A stretch of 64,000 nt of DNA from CAZNPH01 sp964574985 (GTDB lineage: Bacteria > Bacteroidota > Bacteroidia > Bacteroidales > SM23-62), in assembly GCA_964574985.1 (NCBI GenBank), contig CAZNPH010000009.1:66558-130557 (forward strand). Reading direction: 5' to 3'. Shown one piece after another: positions 43,586-51,704 of this stretch. The notes under the pieces were generated by a model that ran no database searches, was not told where the DNA came from, and was given only the letters and a program-made list of their open reading frames with translations. A program made the position numbers and the translations under genes. Every line of letters starts with the position of its first letter. Within the stretch, counting starts at the first letter, position 1.

Positions 43586-45652
43586 ATGAGAAAACGGATA
43601 AAAATACCTCTAGGCGAATCAGTTTCTATGCTCTCAAAATATGCATGGACACGAATCAAAGAACAAATTAGCTCTGTAGCATTTATAATTTTATACCTTG
43701 TAGTTTTCCAAACAATTATATTAAGCGTTCCGTTGGCAAATGCGCTAAGTACAGCCGGGGGAATTGTTTTGGTGGTATTTGGCCTTGCTTTTTTTCTTGA
43801 AGGCTTAATATTAGGTTTAATGCCTTTAGGAGAACGTGTTGGTTTAAAAATGCCACAGCGGGCAGGTATTTCAATCATTGCTGTTTTTGGCCTAATACTT
43901 GGCTTTGGGGCTACACTTGCTGAACCTGCCATAAGTGCATTACGAACTGCCGGATCAGAAATTACAGCATGGAATTCCCCCTTGCTTTACATGCTTTTAG
44001 AACCTTATTCAAACTTGTTAATTTTATCGGTAGGTATTGGCGTTGGTATAGCTGTTGCTTTGGGTATGTTCCGTTTTTATTACAATTGGTCCATTAAACC
44101 TTTTATTTTCATCATAATACCTGTTTTGATAATCCTGTCTCTTTATGCTTATTATGATCAAAATTTAAGTAAAATTATCGGTTTAGCATGGGACTGCGGA
44201 GCGGTTACCACAGGTGCGGTTACTGTACCTTTAGTTTTGGCATTGGGAATTGGCGTTTCAAGGTCAGCTAATAAAGGTAAGGGTTCAAGTGGTGGATTCG
44301 GAATTATACTTCTTGCTTCGGCATTTCCCATTTTGGCAGTTCTTACTTTAGGCACAGCAATAAATTTTAATACGCCTGAACCAACCGGCGAAAAAGCCTT
44401 TTTTTCAAAAGAAAACCGTGAAAATGCGTTGCTTGTATTAGGCAATGAAGATAATTTAAAAAAACATGCTTACACACATGCAAGTCAGGAAGGCAGGATA
44501 GCATTTTACGGAGGGCCAAAGCAATATCAATCAGCGCTTAAAGAATTGTCGGAAAATACGGATGAACAACATGCTGTTTTTTCTACAATTTCATTTAAAG
44601 ATTGGATAAAAACCAAAGCTTCGGAAAAAGAGAGGAGTATATTATCAGGTGTTGATAAAACAGAATCTGTTGCAGCAACAAATAATTTTACCCAGGTTAT
44701 AAAAGAAGAATCTGTATCAGGTGTAAGGGCTGTTATTCCGCTTACATTATTGTTATTAATAGTATTGATAGTTCTTTTAAAAGAAAAAATACGTTATAAG
44801 GATGAAGTTGCTTTGGGGATAATCTTTGCACTTATAGGTATGACTTTATTAACTTCCGGAATCCGCCTGGGATTAGCATCTCTTGGAGGTGAGGTAGGTG
44901 GCGAACTGCCCAGGGCTTTCGCTAAAGAAGATAAATTCATTGACCGTGTACTAATTAGTAATTTTGATACTACTTTAGTTTTTAAAGGTATTTCTAAAAA
45001 CGGTGATGTCAAAACGTATTTCAATATGGTAGATGAACATGATGATATCAAGCGGGTTGAATTTGATGAAGACAGGTTCGATCAATCCAGTAAACAATAC
45101 GAGCATATTATAACACAAGAACCACTTTTCGGGAAAAGACTTACCGTACTAGGAATAGTTTTAGTTTTGTTGTTTGCTTTTGGAATGGGATTTGGCGCAA
45201 CATTGGCAGAACCTGCCCTAAATGCATTGGGATTAACCGTTGAAAATTTAACTGTTGGGGCCATCAAACAAAAACAAATTATACAGATAGTATCTATTGG
45301 TGTTGGTATTGGCATAACCTTAGGTTTTGCCAGAATTTTGTTTGATTTACCCCTAATATGGCTAATTGTACCACCTTACATCTTATTAATTATTCTATCA
45401 ATATTTGGTGAAGAACAATATACCGCAATGGCCTGGGATAGTGGCGGTGTGACAACCGGACCTGTAACTGTTCCCTTAGTTTTGGCAATGGGGCTCAGTA
45501 TTGGTGGGGCATTAAGTATTTCTGATGGTTTTGGGATTCTTGCACTAGCATCTGCCTTTCCTATTATTACTGTATTATCATACGGTATATATAAGAACGT
45601 GAAGCAAAAACAATCAATTGATAATCAAGTAAAAGAAGACACAAATGGATAA
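43586..45652 (+). CDS. DUF1538 family multi-pass membrane protein
   Basis: A 688-residue inner-membrane protein made of two repeated DUF1538 units. Each unit has an Asp/Gly-rich motif GLMPLGERVGL or equivalent, FGATLAEPA (LGFGATLAEPAISAL and MGFGATLAEPALNAL), and a helix pair with (CGAV)TTGAVTVPLVLALG or (SGGV)TTGPVTVPLVLAMG. About 12-14 transmembrane helices are visible. Between the repeats is a soluble stretch (about residues 275-380). The family is uncharacterised, presumably a transporter or channel. ATG 43586 is used, not the TTG at 43577. It overlaps the PII-like gene by 8 bp, implying translational coupling. AT-rich codon use contrasts with neighbours, consistent with acquisition. Confidence 0.85.
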   Translation: MRKRIKIPLGESVSMLSKYAWTRIKEQISSVAFIILYLVVFQTIILSVPLANALSTAGGIVLVVFGLAFFLEGLILGLMPLGERVGLKMPQRAGISIIAVFGLILGFGATLAEPAISALRTAGSEITAWNSPLLYMLLEPYSNLLILSVGIGVGIAVALGMFRFYYNWSIKPFIFIIIPVLIILSLYAYYDQNLSKIIGLAWDCGAVTTGAVTVPLVLALGIGVSRSANKGKGSSGGFGIILLASAFPILAVLTLGTAINFNTPEPTGEKAFFSKENRENALLVLGNEDNLKKHAYTHASQEGRIAFYGGPKQYQSALKELSENTDEQHAVFSTISFKDWIKTKASEKERSILSGVDKTESVAATNNFTQVIKEESVSGVRAVIPLTLLLLIVLIVLLKEKIRYKDEVALGIIFALIGMTLLTSGIRLGLASLGGEVGGELPRAFAKEDKFIDRVLISNFDTTLVFKGISKNGDVKTYFNMVDEHDDIKRVEFDEDRFDQSSKQYEHIITQEPLFGKRLTVLGIVLVLLFAFGMGFGATLAEPALNALGLTVENLTVGAIKQKQIIQIVSIGVGIGITLGFARILFDLPLIWLIVPPYILLIILSIFGEEQYTAMAWDSGGVTTGPVTVPLVLAMGLSIGGALSISDGFGILALASAFPIITVLSYGIYKNVKQKQSIDNQVKEDTNG

Positions 45653-46859
45653 CGAAACGAAAAAGCAAAAAAAACAAAAGGTGTTTTCTCCTTCCAGGAC
45701 AGTATGGAGAACCCAGATGGCTAAGGGTATATATACACCTCATAGAGTTAGCCTTATTACTTGTATTGTAAATCAAATGCTTGCAGAAAAAATAATTGAT
45801 TTTTTAAAGAAAACAGAAGTTACGGTGTTCGATGAAACAGGAAGAATCGTAAGGGAACATATTCGTAACCGGCCATTGGGGCTGCCTGGTGAAAAAACTA
45901 CTTTTGAAAGTACTTCAGTTAAAATATTCCGCTTTTCAGTACCCAGGGAAAACTCCAAAATACTAATGAATGCATTGATTAATATTGGCGAACTTCACAT
46001 CCCCGGAAGGGGAACCGTTTTTTCTCAGGAATTAATGGAATTCAGTAATGAACCCCCTGAATCCAATTTAGAGATGCTTACAGCCATCGTACAGAAATCC
46101 CCTGAATTTGAATTATTAAATAATCTATCTTACGTTTTATGCGTGCTTTCTAATCCGGGTAGTAGCGAGCAACTTGCCAAAATAGCTTTAGAACTGGGTA
46201 TTTGTGTACCCCTTATTACTTACGGAACAGGTAACGATATCAGGGATCAATTGGGGTTAATTAGAATAACAATTCCTGCCGAAAAAGAAATTGTACATTT
46301 AGTAATGCCGGAACAGGATTCGGATATTGTTATTAAATTATTGGTTGAAGAAGGGAAACTTGATAAACCTGGTAAAGGATTTATTTACAAAACGCCAGTT
46401 TCATTGGGGTTAATAGATACTCGTATGAAAATTGGTAAACAGAAATATGCAGCTACCATTGAACAAATAATCGCAGCGATAGACCAACTTAAATCAGGCA
46501 CATCATGGCGAAAAAGATTAGATGCTGATGTAGAAAATTCTAAAATAGGAAAATCCATGAAATCTCAGGATAATTGCGAGATCTCAATAATATCGGATGA
46601 AGACAGGATTGATATTTTAAGAGAAACTTGCCTTGAAGTCGGGGCAACTGGCGCTACAACATCGAAAGTGACACCTGTTTTTACTAAAGAAGAGTCGATG
46701 ATAACCATGATTCGCAGTGCTATAAGTATTCCTGCTGAAATTGCAGATAATGTTGTTGACAGGTTACTTGAAATAAGTACCATAAAAGAAAGTAAAACTG
46801 ATCGTATTCAAGTATTGGATTCACCTGCTGCTTATGTTCGAAACATTCAAAATAATTAG
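45645..46859 (+). CDS. Multi-domain PII-like regulatory protein partner of DUF1538
   Basis: A 404-residue soluble protein with three repeated ~100-residue ferredoxin-like modules of the PII/GlnK type. Module one spans about 30-130 (RVSLITCIVNQMLAEKIIDF, then ... LINIGELHIPGRGTVFSQ, like the PII C-terminal GKIFV element). Module two spans ~155-255 (LSYVLCVLSNPGSS..., ...KPGKGFIYKTPV) and module three is C-terminal (EISIISDEDRIDILRETCLE). The GxGTVF/GKGFIY elements recall the end of PII proteins. No canonical T-loop Tyr site is apparent. It would sense a nucleotide or metabolite and gate the adjacent DUF1538 protein, by analogy with GlnK-AmtB. Its TAG stop is shared with the left end of the following IS. 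Confidence 0.8.
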   Translation: MDNETKKQKKQKVFSPSRTVWRTQMAKGIYTPHRVSLITCIVNQMLAEKIIDFLKKTEVTVFDETGRIVREHIRNRPLGLPGEKTTFESTSVKIFRFSVPRENSKILMNALINIGELHIPGRGTVFSQELMEFSNEPPESNLEMLTAIVQKSPEFELLNNLSYVLCVLSNPGSSEQLAKIALELGICVPLITYGTGNDIRDQLGLIRITIPAEKEIVHLVMPEQDSDIVIKLLVEEGKLDKPGKGFIYKTPVSLGLIDTRMKIGKQKYAATIEQIIAAIDQLKSGTSWRKRLDADVENSKIGKSMKSQDNCEISIISDEDRIDILRETCLEVGATGATTSKVTPVFTKEESMITMIRSAISIPAEIADNVVDRLLEISTIKESKTDRIQVLDSPAAYVRNIQNN

Positions 46860-46877
46860 GATTTGCTGAAAAAGTAA
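46858..46877 (+). repeat. Left terminal inverted repeat of the IS5/IS1182-like element
   Basis: AGGATTTGCTGAAAAAGTAA matches the right end (48453-48472 reversed) at 17 of 20 positions. It overlaps the stop codon of the PII-like gene, so the insertion lies exactly at the gene's end. Confidence 0.6.
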
Positions 46878-46986
46878 TTTTTTAAATTCATGGTGTTGAT
46901 AATCAATAGATAAGTTAATAACTACTATCATGATTTTTGTTGAAAATGCAAGTGAAAACGTAAATTGAGTTCAAAAGGCTTGCATT

Positions 46987-48455
46987 ATGGTACGATATAT
47001 TTCAGAAAATCAACTGACCATCGAGGAGTTCAAAACACCATTTCGTGCAAAATTATCCCCTGAAAATCGTTGGGTAAAACTGAGCCAGGTAGTTCCTTGG
47101 GATAAGTTTGCTTCGGCATACATCTCAATGATGAACAAGGGATTTGGACGTCCGGGAGTATCTCCCCGTACAGTACTGGGAGCATTGATTATCAAGCATC
47201 TGGAAAATTTGGATGACCGGGGCGTTATCCAGGCCATTCAGGAAAACATTTACATGCAGTATTTTGTGGGGCTGAAAGAATTTACTCTTGATCCGGTTTT
47301 TGACCCCTCTTTGTTTGTTGAAATCCGAAAAAGAGTTGGCCATGAACTTTTTGACACCCTCATTACGGATCTGATCCGGACAGTAAGTGAAAAGAAAGAC
47401 AGCAAGCATAACAAGAAGAAAATGAAGAAGAAGGCCGATGATGACGGTGATGATGGTAATGAACCTAAAAACAAAGGGAAGATGCAGGCCGATGCGACCG
47501 TTGCCGATCAATACATTACCTATCCAACCGACAATGGCATTTTGAATGAGAGCAGGAAGAAATGCGAGAAGCTGATCGATAAGCTATATGAGGCAGGCGG
47601 GAAACAAGGGGTCAAGCCCCGGACCTATCGCCGGACAATGAACAGTGCCTATCTGGATTACTCGAAGAAAAAGAAAAAATCGAAAGCGACCCACCGGAAG
47701 ATGACCAGAAAGCTTCTGGAAAGTGTGAACCGGAATATTAAACACATAGATCGTATGCTGGATGTCTTTGAAAAAAAAGGGGCCCACTTCCCTTTGTCCC
47801 ATGCCGAGCAGCGCTTAATGTGGATTATAAGGGTAGCCTATGAGCAACAGAAGCAGATGTATGTTACAGATAGTCATACTTGTACAGATCGCATTGTCAG
47901 TATTTATCAACCTCATGTGAGACCCATTCCCCGGGGAAAGATAAAGTCGCAGATTGAATTTGGGGCAAAGCTTGGGGTAAGCCTGGATGATGGTTTTGCC
48001 AGGATTAACACCTTTAGCTGGGATGCCTATCATGAAGCAAGTGACTTAATCAAACAGGTTGAAGCCTATAAAAAGCTGCACGGACATTATCCCGAGTTGG
48101 TACAGGTGGATAAAATCTATGCCACTCGTGAGAACAGGAGATGGCTAAACGAAAGAGGAATCAGGATTACAGCGCCACCACTGGGCAGAAAGCCGGCAAA
48201 AACCGATACCATCTCAATGAGATCCGGGCCAGGCTAAGTGCCACTTCAGAAAGCTGGGTAGCATTTATTTTCTTTGTAATGAACCTGATAAACTATCAGG
48301 CCAAAGATTTTTTGTGCTCATTTTTCAGTTGGATTACCCGATGGATGGATCAGCCTTTGTTGATATGTTTGCCATTAAGGCCATACCTGGATCGAAATCC
48401 AACCATCGGAACAAATACAATACAGAAAGTGAGTTATTATAAACTGATTTGCTGA
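46987..48455 (+). pseudogene. IS5/IS1182-like transposase, frameshifted near the C terminus
   Basis: ATG 46987 gives a 416-residue frame. It carries the N-terminal domain (RPGVSPRTVLGALIIKHLEN), a Lys-rich insertion (KKDSKHNKKKMKKKADDDGDD), DATVADQYITYPTD with the first catalytic Asp, and VDKIYATRENRRWLNERGIRI with the second. After PPLGRKPAK the frame is lost at about 48190, while NRYHLNEIRARLSATSESWV and AFIFFVMNLINYQAK continue in the other frame to TGA 48455. The junction lacks the EGKFGQGKNGY-like stretch that carries the third acidic residue, so an internal deletion of ~20-30 codons is likely. Dead transposase. Confidence 0.75.
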
Positions 48456-48468
48456 CTTTCTCAGCAAA
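48443..48468. repeat. Palindromic hairpin at the right IS end
   Basis: TTTGCTGA-CTTTC-TCAGCAAA is a perfect 8-bp stem with a 5-nt loop at 48448-48468, overlapping the right terminal repeat (48453-48472). It may be an IS-end structure that also blocks read-through transcription. Confidence 0.5.
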
Positions 48469-48472
48469 CCCT
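48453..48472 (-). repeat. Right terminal inverted repeat of the IS5/IS1182-like element
   Basis: Reads TGACTTTCTCAGCAAACCCT on the plus strand, the inverse of the left end (46858-46877) with three mismatches. It ends 7 bp before the group II intron maturase tail. Confidence 0.6.
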
Positions 48473-48479
48473 ATTTCAT

Positions 48480-48830
48480 TTATTTCAGACGTTCACCAGT
48501 AATTGTAGTACCAAGAATCGGACTCTGAGCAACTGCCCATCCTCCCATACGGGTACGGCTCCACAAATAGGCCTGTCGAAATTCGACTCCCAAGCGGATC
48601 AGGTTCTTCCTTTTCCGTTCAGCCTTTTTCCAATGATGCCAAATGCAGTACCGTAAGCGGTTCCTTATCCAACCGTCCAACTCTGCAAGTTTTGCATATA
48701 TATTCGCCATCCGATAATTGTTAATCCAGCCACGCTGGATATCTGTTAATCTCCGGATGCGTTCATCAAAACTCATCGGAATGGTTTTCCTCGTAACTGC
48801 TTTGAGCTTTTGCTTCATTTTCACCCAGCT
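48480..48830 (-). pseudogene. Group II intron maturase, C-terminal fragment
   Basis: The frame encodes LKAVTRKTIPMSFDERIRRL, TDIQRGWINNYRMA and WIRNRLRYCIWHHWKK, then MGGWAVAQSPILGTTIT, the C-terminal maturase/DNA-binding part of group II intron reverse transcriptases found in Bacteroidota. The reverse-transcriptase domain (FADD box) is missing, as are the last ~20 residues, replaced by a stop at 48480. It is fused at 48830 to a copy of the macro gene interior. It is a remnant and there is no full intron. Confidence 0.75.
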
Positions 48831-48856
48831 CCTTAACGAGTTCAGGTCCGGCAGCA
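48830..48856. repeat. 27-bp macro-gene copy at a chimeric junction
   Basis: Identical to 42421-42447. To its right is the methyltransferase downstream sequence (copy B), joined through the shared GCAGCA/TGCTGC bases. To its left is the group II intron maturase tail. The join at the short shared sequence suggests a microhomology-type deletion removing the start of the macro gene. Confidence 0.7.
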
Positions 48857-49033
48857 AGAACACTCAACCACTCCCGAAAACCAGGTTATACCTGCAGTAT
48901 TAACCTTAGCGCTTCCGCATCAGCATAACCCTGTCGTTATTGTTCTCCAGCCGGTCAAATCCATATTCCGCAGCAATATAATCAAATGTTCCGGTGTGAA
49001 AAAACGATACATGGGTAATGTCTTTTGCATAAT
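48851..49033. repeat. 183-bp direct repeat, copy B (3' end of methyltransferase gene)
   Basis: Almost identical to copy A at 42670-42852. Here it is part of the complete methyltransferase gene (48906-49553). The two copies are 6.2 kb apart in the same orientation and enclose the DUF1538/PII-like operon, two dead transposases and the intron remnant. Confidence 0.85.
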
Positions 49034-49553
49034 ACCAACCGGCAAAGGCCGGGAACGATTCCCATGTCTCGGTCATGACGATCAGCACCCCCCCGGGGAT
49101 CAGCAGGTCCGTAATAAGGCCGATCTCAACTGCCGGCCTGAATAAATGCTCGAAGCATTCTGTAGCGAAAATGAAATCGTAATCCTTAGCCGGTATACCG
49201 GGAAAGAAGAACGGGTCGTAATCATCGCACGTGAAACCCTTTTGTCCCAGGATCACACTCAGTGTCGGCGCGGGACCGCATCCGAAATCCAGCCCGCGCA
49301 TCCCTTTGTCCAGCAAAGGCAAAGCCGGTTCAATGGCCCGGTTCAGGAAATTCACATAGCCCCTGTACTGTATCCCGTTGTTGTGTGACAGGTATCGATT
49401 CTTTTCGACTTCCCTGGAGGGCAGGAACCGCGGCTCGGTGAAGATCAATTTGCAGGAGTCGCAGTACCGGTAGGATCTGTGATCAGGTCCCCCGACCGCG
49501 GTAAGATATCCCCGGTTATCACACAATGGACATGATTCCATGGCAGTCTTCAT
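48906..49553 (-). CDS. Class I SAM-dependent methyltransferase with N-terminal zinc-ribbon-like motif
   Basis: A 215-residue protein. The first ~40 residues have two CxxC-type pairs (CPLCDNRGY and YCDSCKL) typical of a small zinc ribbon. The SAM-binding fold follows with LDFGCGPAPTL (residues ~88-98), and DFIFATECFEHLFRP and PGGVLIVMT are motifs II and III. This type of domain pair occurs in small-molecule or rRNA/protein methyltransferases, and the substrate is not known. A duplicated copy of its 3' end lies 6.2 kb to the left. It sits 13 bp downstream of a HelD-like helicase gene on the same strand. Confidence 0.85.
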   Translation of the reverse strand: MKTAMESCPLCDNRGYLTAVGGPDHRSYRYCDSCKLIFTEPRFLPSREVEKNRYLSHNNGIQYRGYVNFLNRAIEPALPLLDKGMRGLDFGCGPAPTLSVILGQKGFTCDDYDPFFFPGIPAKDYDFIFATECFEHLFRPAVEIGLITDLLIPGGVLIVMTETWESFPAFAGWYYAKDITHVSFFHTGTFDYIAAEYGFDRLENNNDRVMLMRKR

Positions 49554-49566
49554 TGCTGGTTCAACA

Positions 49567-51675
49567 TCATACCTCCCTCCCGGCCCTCACTGGCTGCATC
49601 CGGACGTCCTGGCCGATCCCTTCCTGGTTCAGGAACGGGGTTGGTTTGCCGCGATGCGTAAGGTTCAGCCTGTGCATGGCCCGCGTACAGGCCACGTACA
49701 GCATTTGCCTGTCAGGTTCGGTAATGTAATTGTTCGCATCTGCAAAGGGCACGATCACGCTGTCGAATTCCAGTCCTTTGGCCAGATGTGCCGTGGTGAC
49801 CACGATTCCATTACCGAATGCAACACTCACTGCATTCAGCAGGCTTACTGAATATTCATCCGCCAATTCCCTGTACAGGCTGTCTGCCTGCGACTGGGTT
49901 TTGCAGATGATGCCCAGCGAATTGAATCCACTCTCCAGGAATTCATCAATCAACCGCCTGATCTGCTCCATCTCCCCGGCTTCACTCGCAGACCGGAATA
50001 CTGCCGGCTTCTCTCCGTGCCGCTCTATGGCCTCAATGTCGTTATCCGCCCTGATCTTCTTCGTAAACCGGGTGATCTCATAGGTGGACCGGTAGCTTTT
50101 CAGCATGGTCATACAGGTGGCATCAGAAAATACACTTCGGATCGTGTCGATGCCCGATGAACTGAACGGGTTGACCGACTGGTTGGTGTCGCCAAGGATT
50201 GTCTTCTTGCAGGGAAACAGCGAAGCCAGCACCTTGTACTGAACGGCAGAGTAATCCTGCATTTCGTCGATCACCAGGTGCCTGACCTTTGTGAAGGGGG
50301 TAATGCCTTCCAGTTTCATTTTCAGGTAAAGCAGCGGGTAGACATCGCTGTATTCATAGGTGGATCCTTTTCTCACCTTCAGCAGCTCGGGCCTCCCCAG
50401 CCAAACATAGAACCCTTTATAGAGCATCCGCAGGTTGGCCGCGGGAAACATCTTGCGGATGGTGGTATGCAACTGTGTACGCTCCCTGCCCGTCACTTCA
50501 TACCGGTAATGGATATACACGCTGTTCACTATGTCCCGCACCACCTCGTTGAACCGGTTCAGCAGCGGCCTGCGACTGTGTTTGTGGAAAGATTCCCTGA
50601 TGAACCACGCCGGTACCGGCTTCCTGTCCACCATGATATCCCCGGGTTTAAAACCCTCATTTTCCAGGTGCACCAGGTACTCATCAATCTTCCCGAGCAG
50701 TTCATCCGACGATTTGAACCGGATGCGTTCAATCAACGTTTCATCGGTCCTGGCCAGGAGTTCGGAAACCTGGTCGAAAAAGGTCTGGAACTTCACCTGG
50801 TACCCGAACAATCCATCGGCGATCTCTTCCAGGCTGGTCTCCTCAACGGTCTCTTCACCCAGTTCGGGAAGCACATTCGAAATATAAGTGGCAAACACCT
50901 TGTTGGGTGAAATAATCAGGATATCGTCTGACGAGATGGTTTCCTTGAACCTGTATAGCAGGAAGGCAATTCGATGAAGGGCGATGGAGGTCTTCCCCGA
51001 ACCGGCGACCCCCTGGATGATCAGGTGACGGGCATCTTCGTTCCGGATAATGGCGTTCTGTTCCCGCTGGATGGTCGCCACAATGTTTTTCATCCTGGCC
51101 GATGAAGACCGGTTAAGTTCTTGCTGGAGCACGTCATCCTGGATGGTAATGTCACTGTCGAGCATAAACTCCATCTTCCCGTTCCGGATTCGGTATTGCC
51201 TCTTAAACCCAATGGTACCCTCGATTTTTCCATCAGGGGTTTCATAGAATGCATTCCCCGGCTCAAAATCGTAGAACATGCCCGAAACAGGAGCCCGCCA
51301 GTCGTGCACCAGGTTCGTCCTGCGCTTCCCGTCACGGAAATTGTGTACTCCTATGTAGATGGCTTCGGGGGAATTCTTCTGCTTTTTTGTAAAATCGATC
51401 CGGCCAAAATAGGGGACGTCTCTCAGGCGCAATAACCGCTTTTTCGTCTCCACCGAATGGTCCCCGAGCGAGGTGGTATTGGTTATCGCCTCACGCATCG
51501 CATTCTTTTCCAGGTGGTCCATGTCGGCCTTGGATTCCTGCAGGTGGGTATTCAGGTACTTCACCTCATCCGACTGGGAACGGATCCTTTCGTTGATGAA
51601 CTGAATGGCCAGGTTCACCTTTCTGATCAGACTCTTCAGGTATTGCTTTTCTTCTTCCTCCGTTTTATTGATCAT
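49567..51675 (-). CDS. helD: HelD-like superfamily 1 helicase (RNA polymerase recycling ATPase)
   Basis: A 702-residue UvrD/Rep-like ATPase. The N-terminal coiled coil (residues ~5-70) is followed by DVPYFGRIDF and the P-loop GVAGSGKTS (222-230). Downstream SF1 motifs include EMQDYSAVQYKVL (Walker B-like), LGDTNQSVNP (motif III) and VTTAHLAKGLEFDSVIVPFAD (motif V), with CTRAMHRLNL at the end. The N-terminal coil, a ~40 kDa insert between motifs Ia and II and the absence of a UvrD tail are typical of HelD, which rescues stalled RNA polymerase. It is co-oriented with prfC and the methyltransferase. Confidence 0.85.
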   Translation of the reverse strand: MINKTEEEEKQYLKSLIRKVNLAIQFINERIRSQSDEVKYLNTHLQESKADMDHLEKNAMREAITNTTSLGDHSVETKKRLLRLRDVPYFGRIDFTKKQKNSPEAIYIGVHNFRDGKRRTNLVHDWRAPVSGMFYDFEPGNAFYETPDGKIEGTIGFKRQYRIRNGKMEFMLDSDITIQDDVLQQELNRSSSARMKNIVATIQREQNAIIRNEDARHLIIQGVAGSGKTSIALHRIAFLLYRFKETISSDDILIISPNKVFATYISNVLPELGEETVEETSLEEIADGLFGYQVKFQTFFDQVSELLARTDETLIERIRFKSSDELLGKIDEYLVHLENEGFKPGDIMVDRKPVPAWFIRESFHKHSRRPLLNRFNEVVRDIVNSVYIHYRYEVTGRERTQLHTTIRKMFPAANLRMLYKGFYVWLGRPELLKVRKGSTYEYSDVYPLLYLKMKLEGITPFTKVRHLVIDEMQDYSAVQYKVLASLFPCKKTILGDTNQSVNPFSSSGIDTIRSVFSDATCMTMLKSYRSTYEITRFTKKIRADNDIEAIERHGEKPAVFRSASEAGEMEQIRRLIDEFLESGFNSLGIICKTQSQADSLYRELADEYSVSLLNAVSVAFGNGIVVTTAHLAKGLEFDSVIVPFADANNYITEPDRQMLYVACTRAMHRLNLTHRGKPTPFLNQEGIGQDVRMQPVRAGREV

Positions 51676-51704
51676 AGGTCCCTATTTTTTCCGCCGGGTG
51701 CGGA

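Larger units (their letters stand above)
46858..48472 (+). mobile_element. Degenerate IS element, IS5/IS1182-like, 1.6 kb
   Basis: Bounded by imperfect 20-bp terminal inverted repeats and containing one transposase gene in two broken frames. No clear target-site duplication is found. Because the transposase is frameshifted and truncated, the element is immobile. It forms the right border of the DUF1538/PII-like unit. Confidence 0.65.

Noticed and set aside
48141..48455. Separate gene starting at 48141
   Set aside because: Its sequence is the C-terminal continuation of the transposase in a shifted frame, so it is part of the pseudogene rather than a gene.
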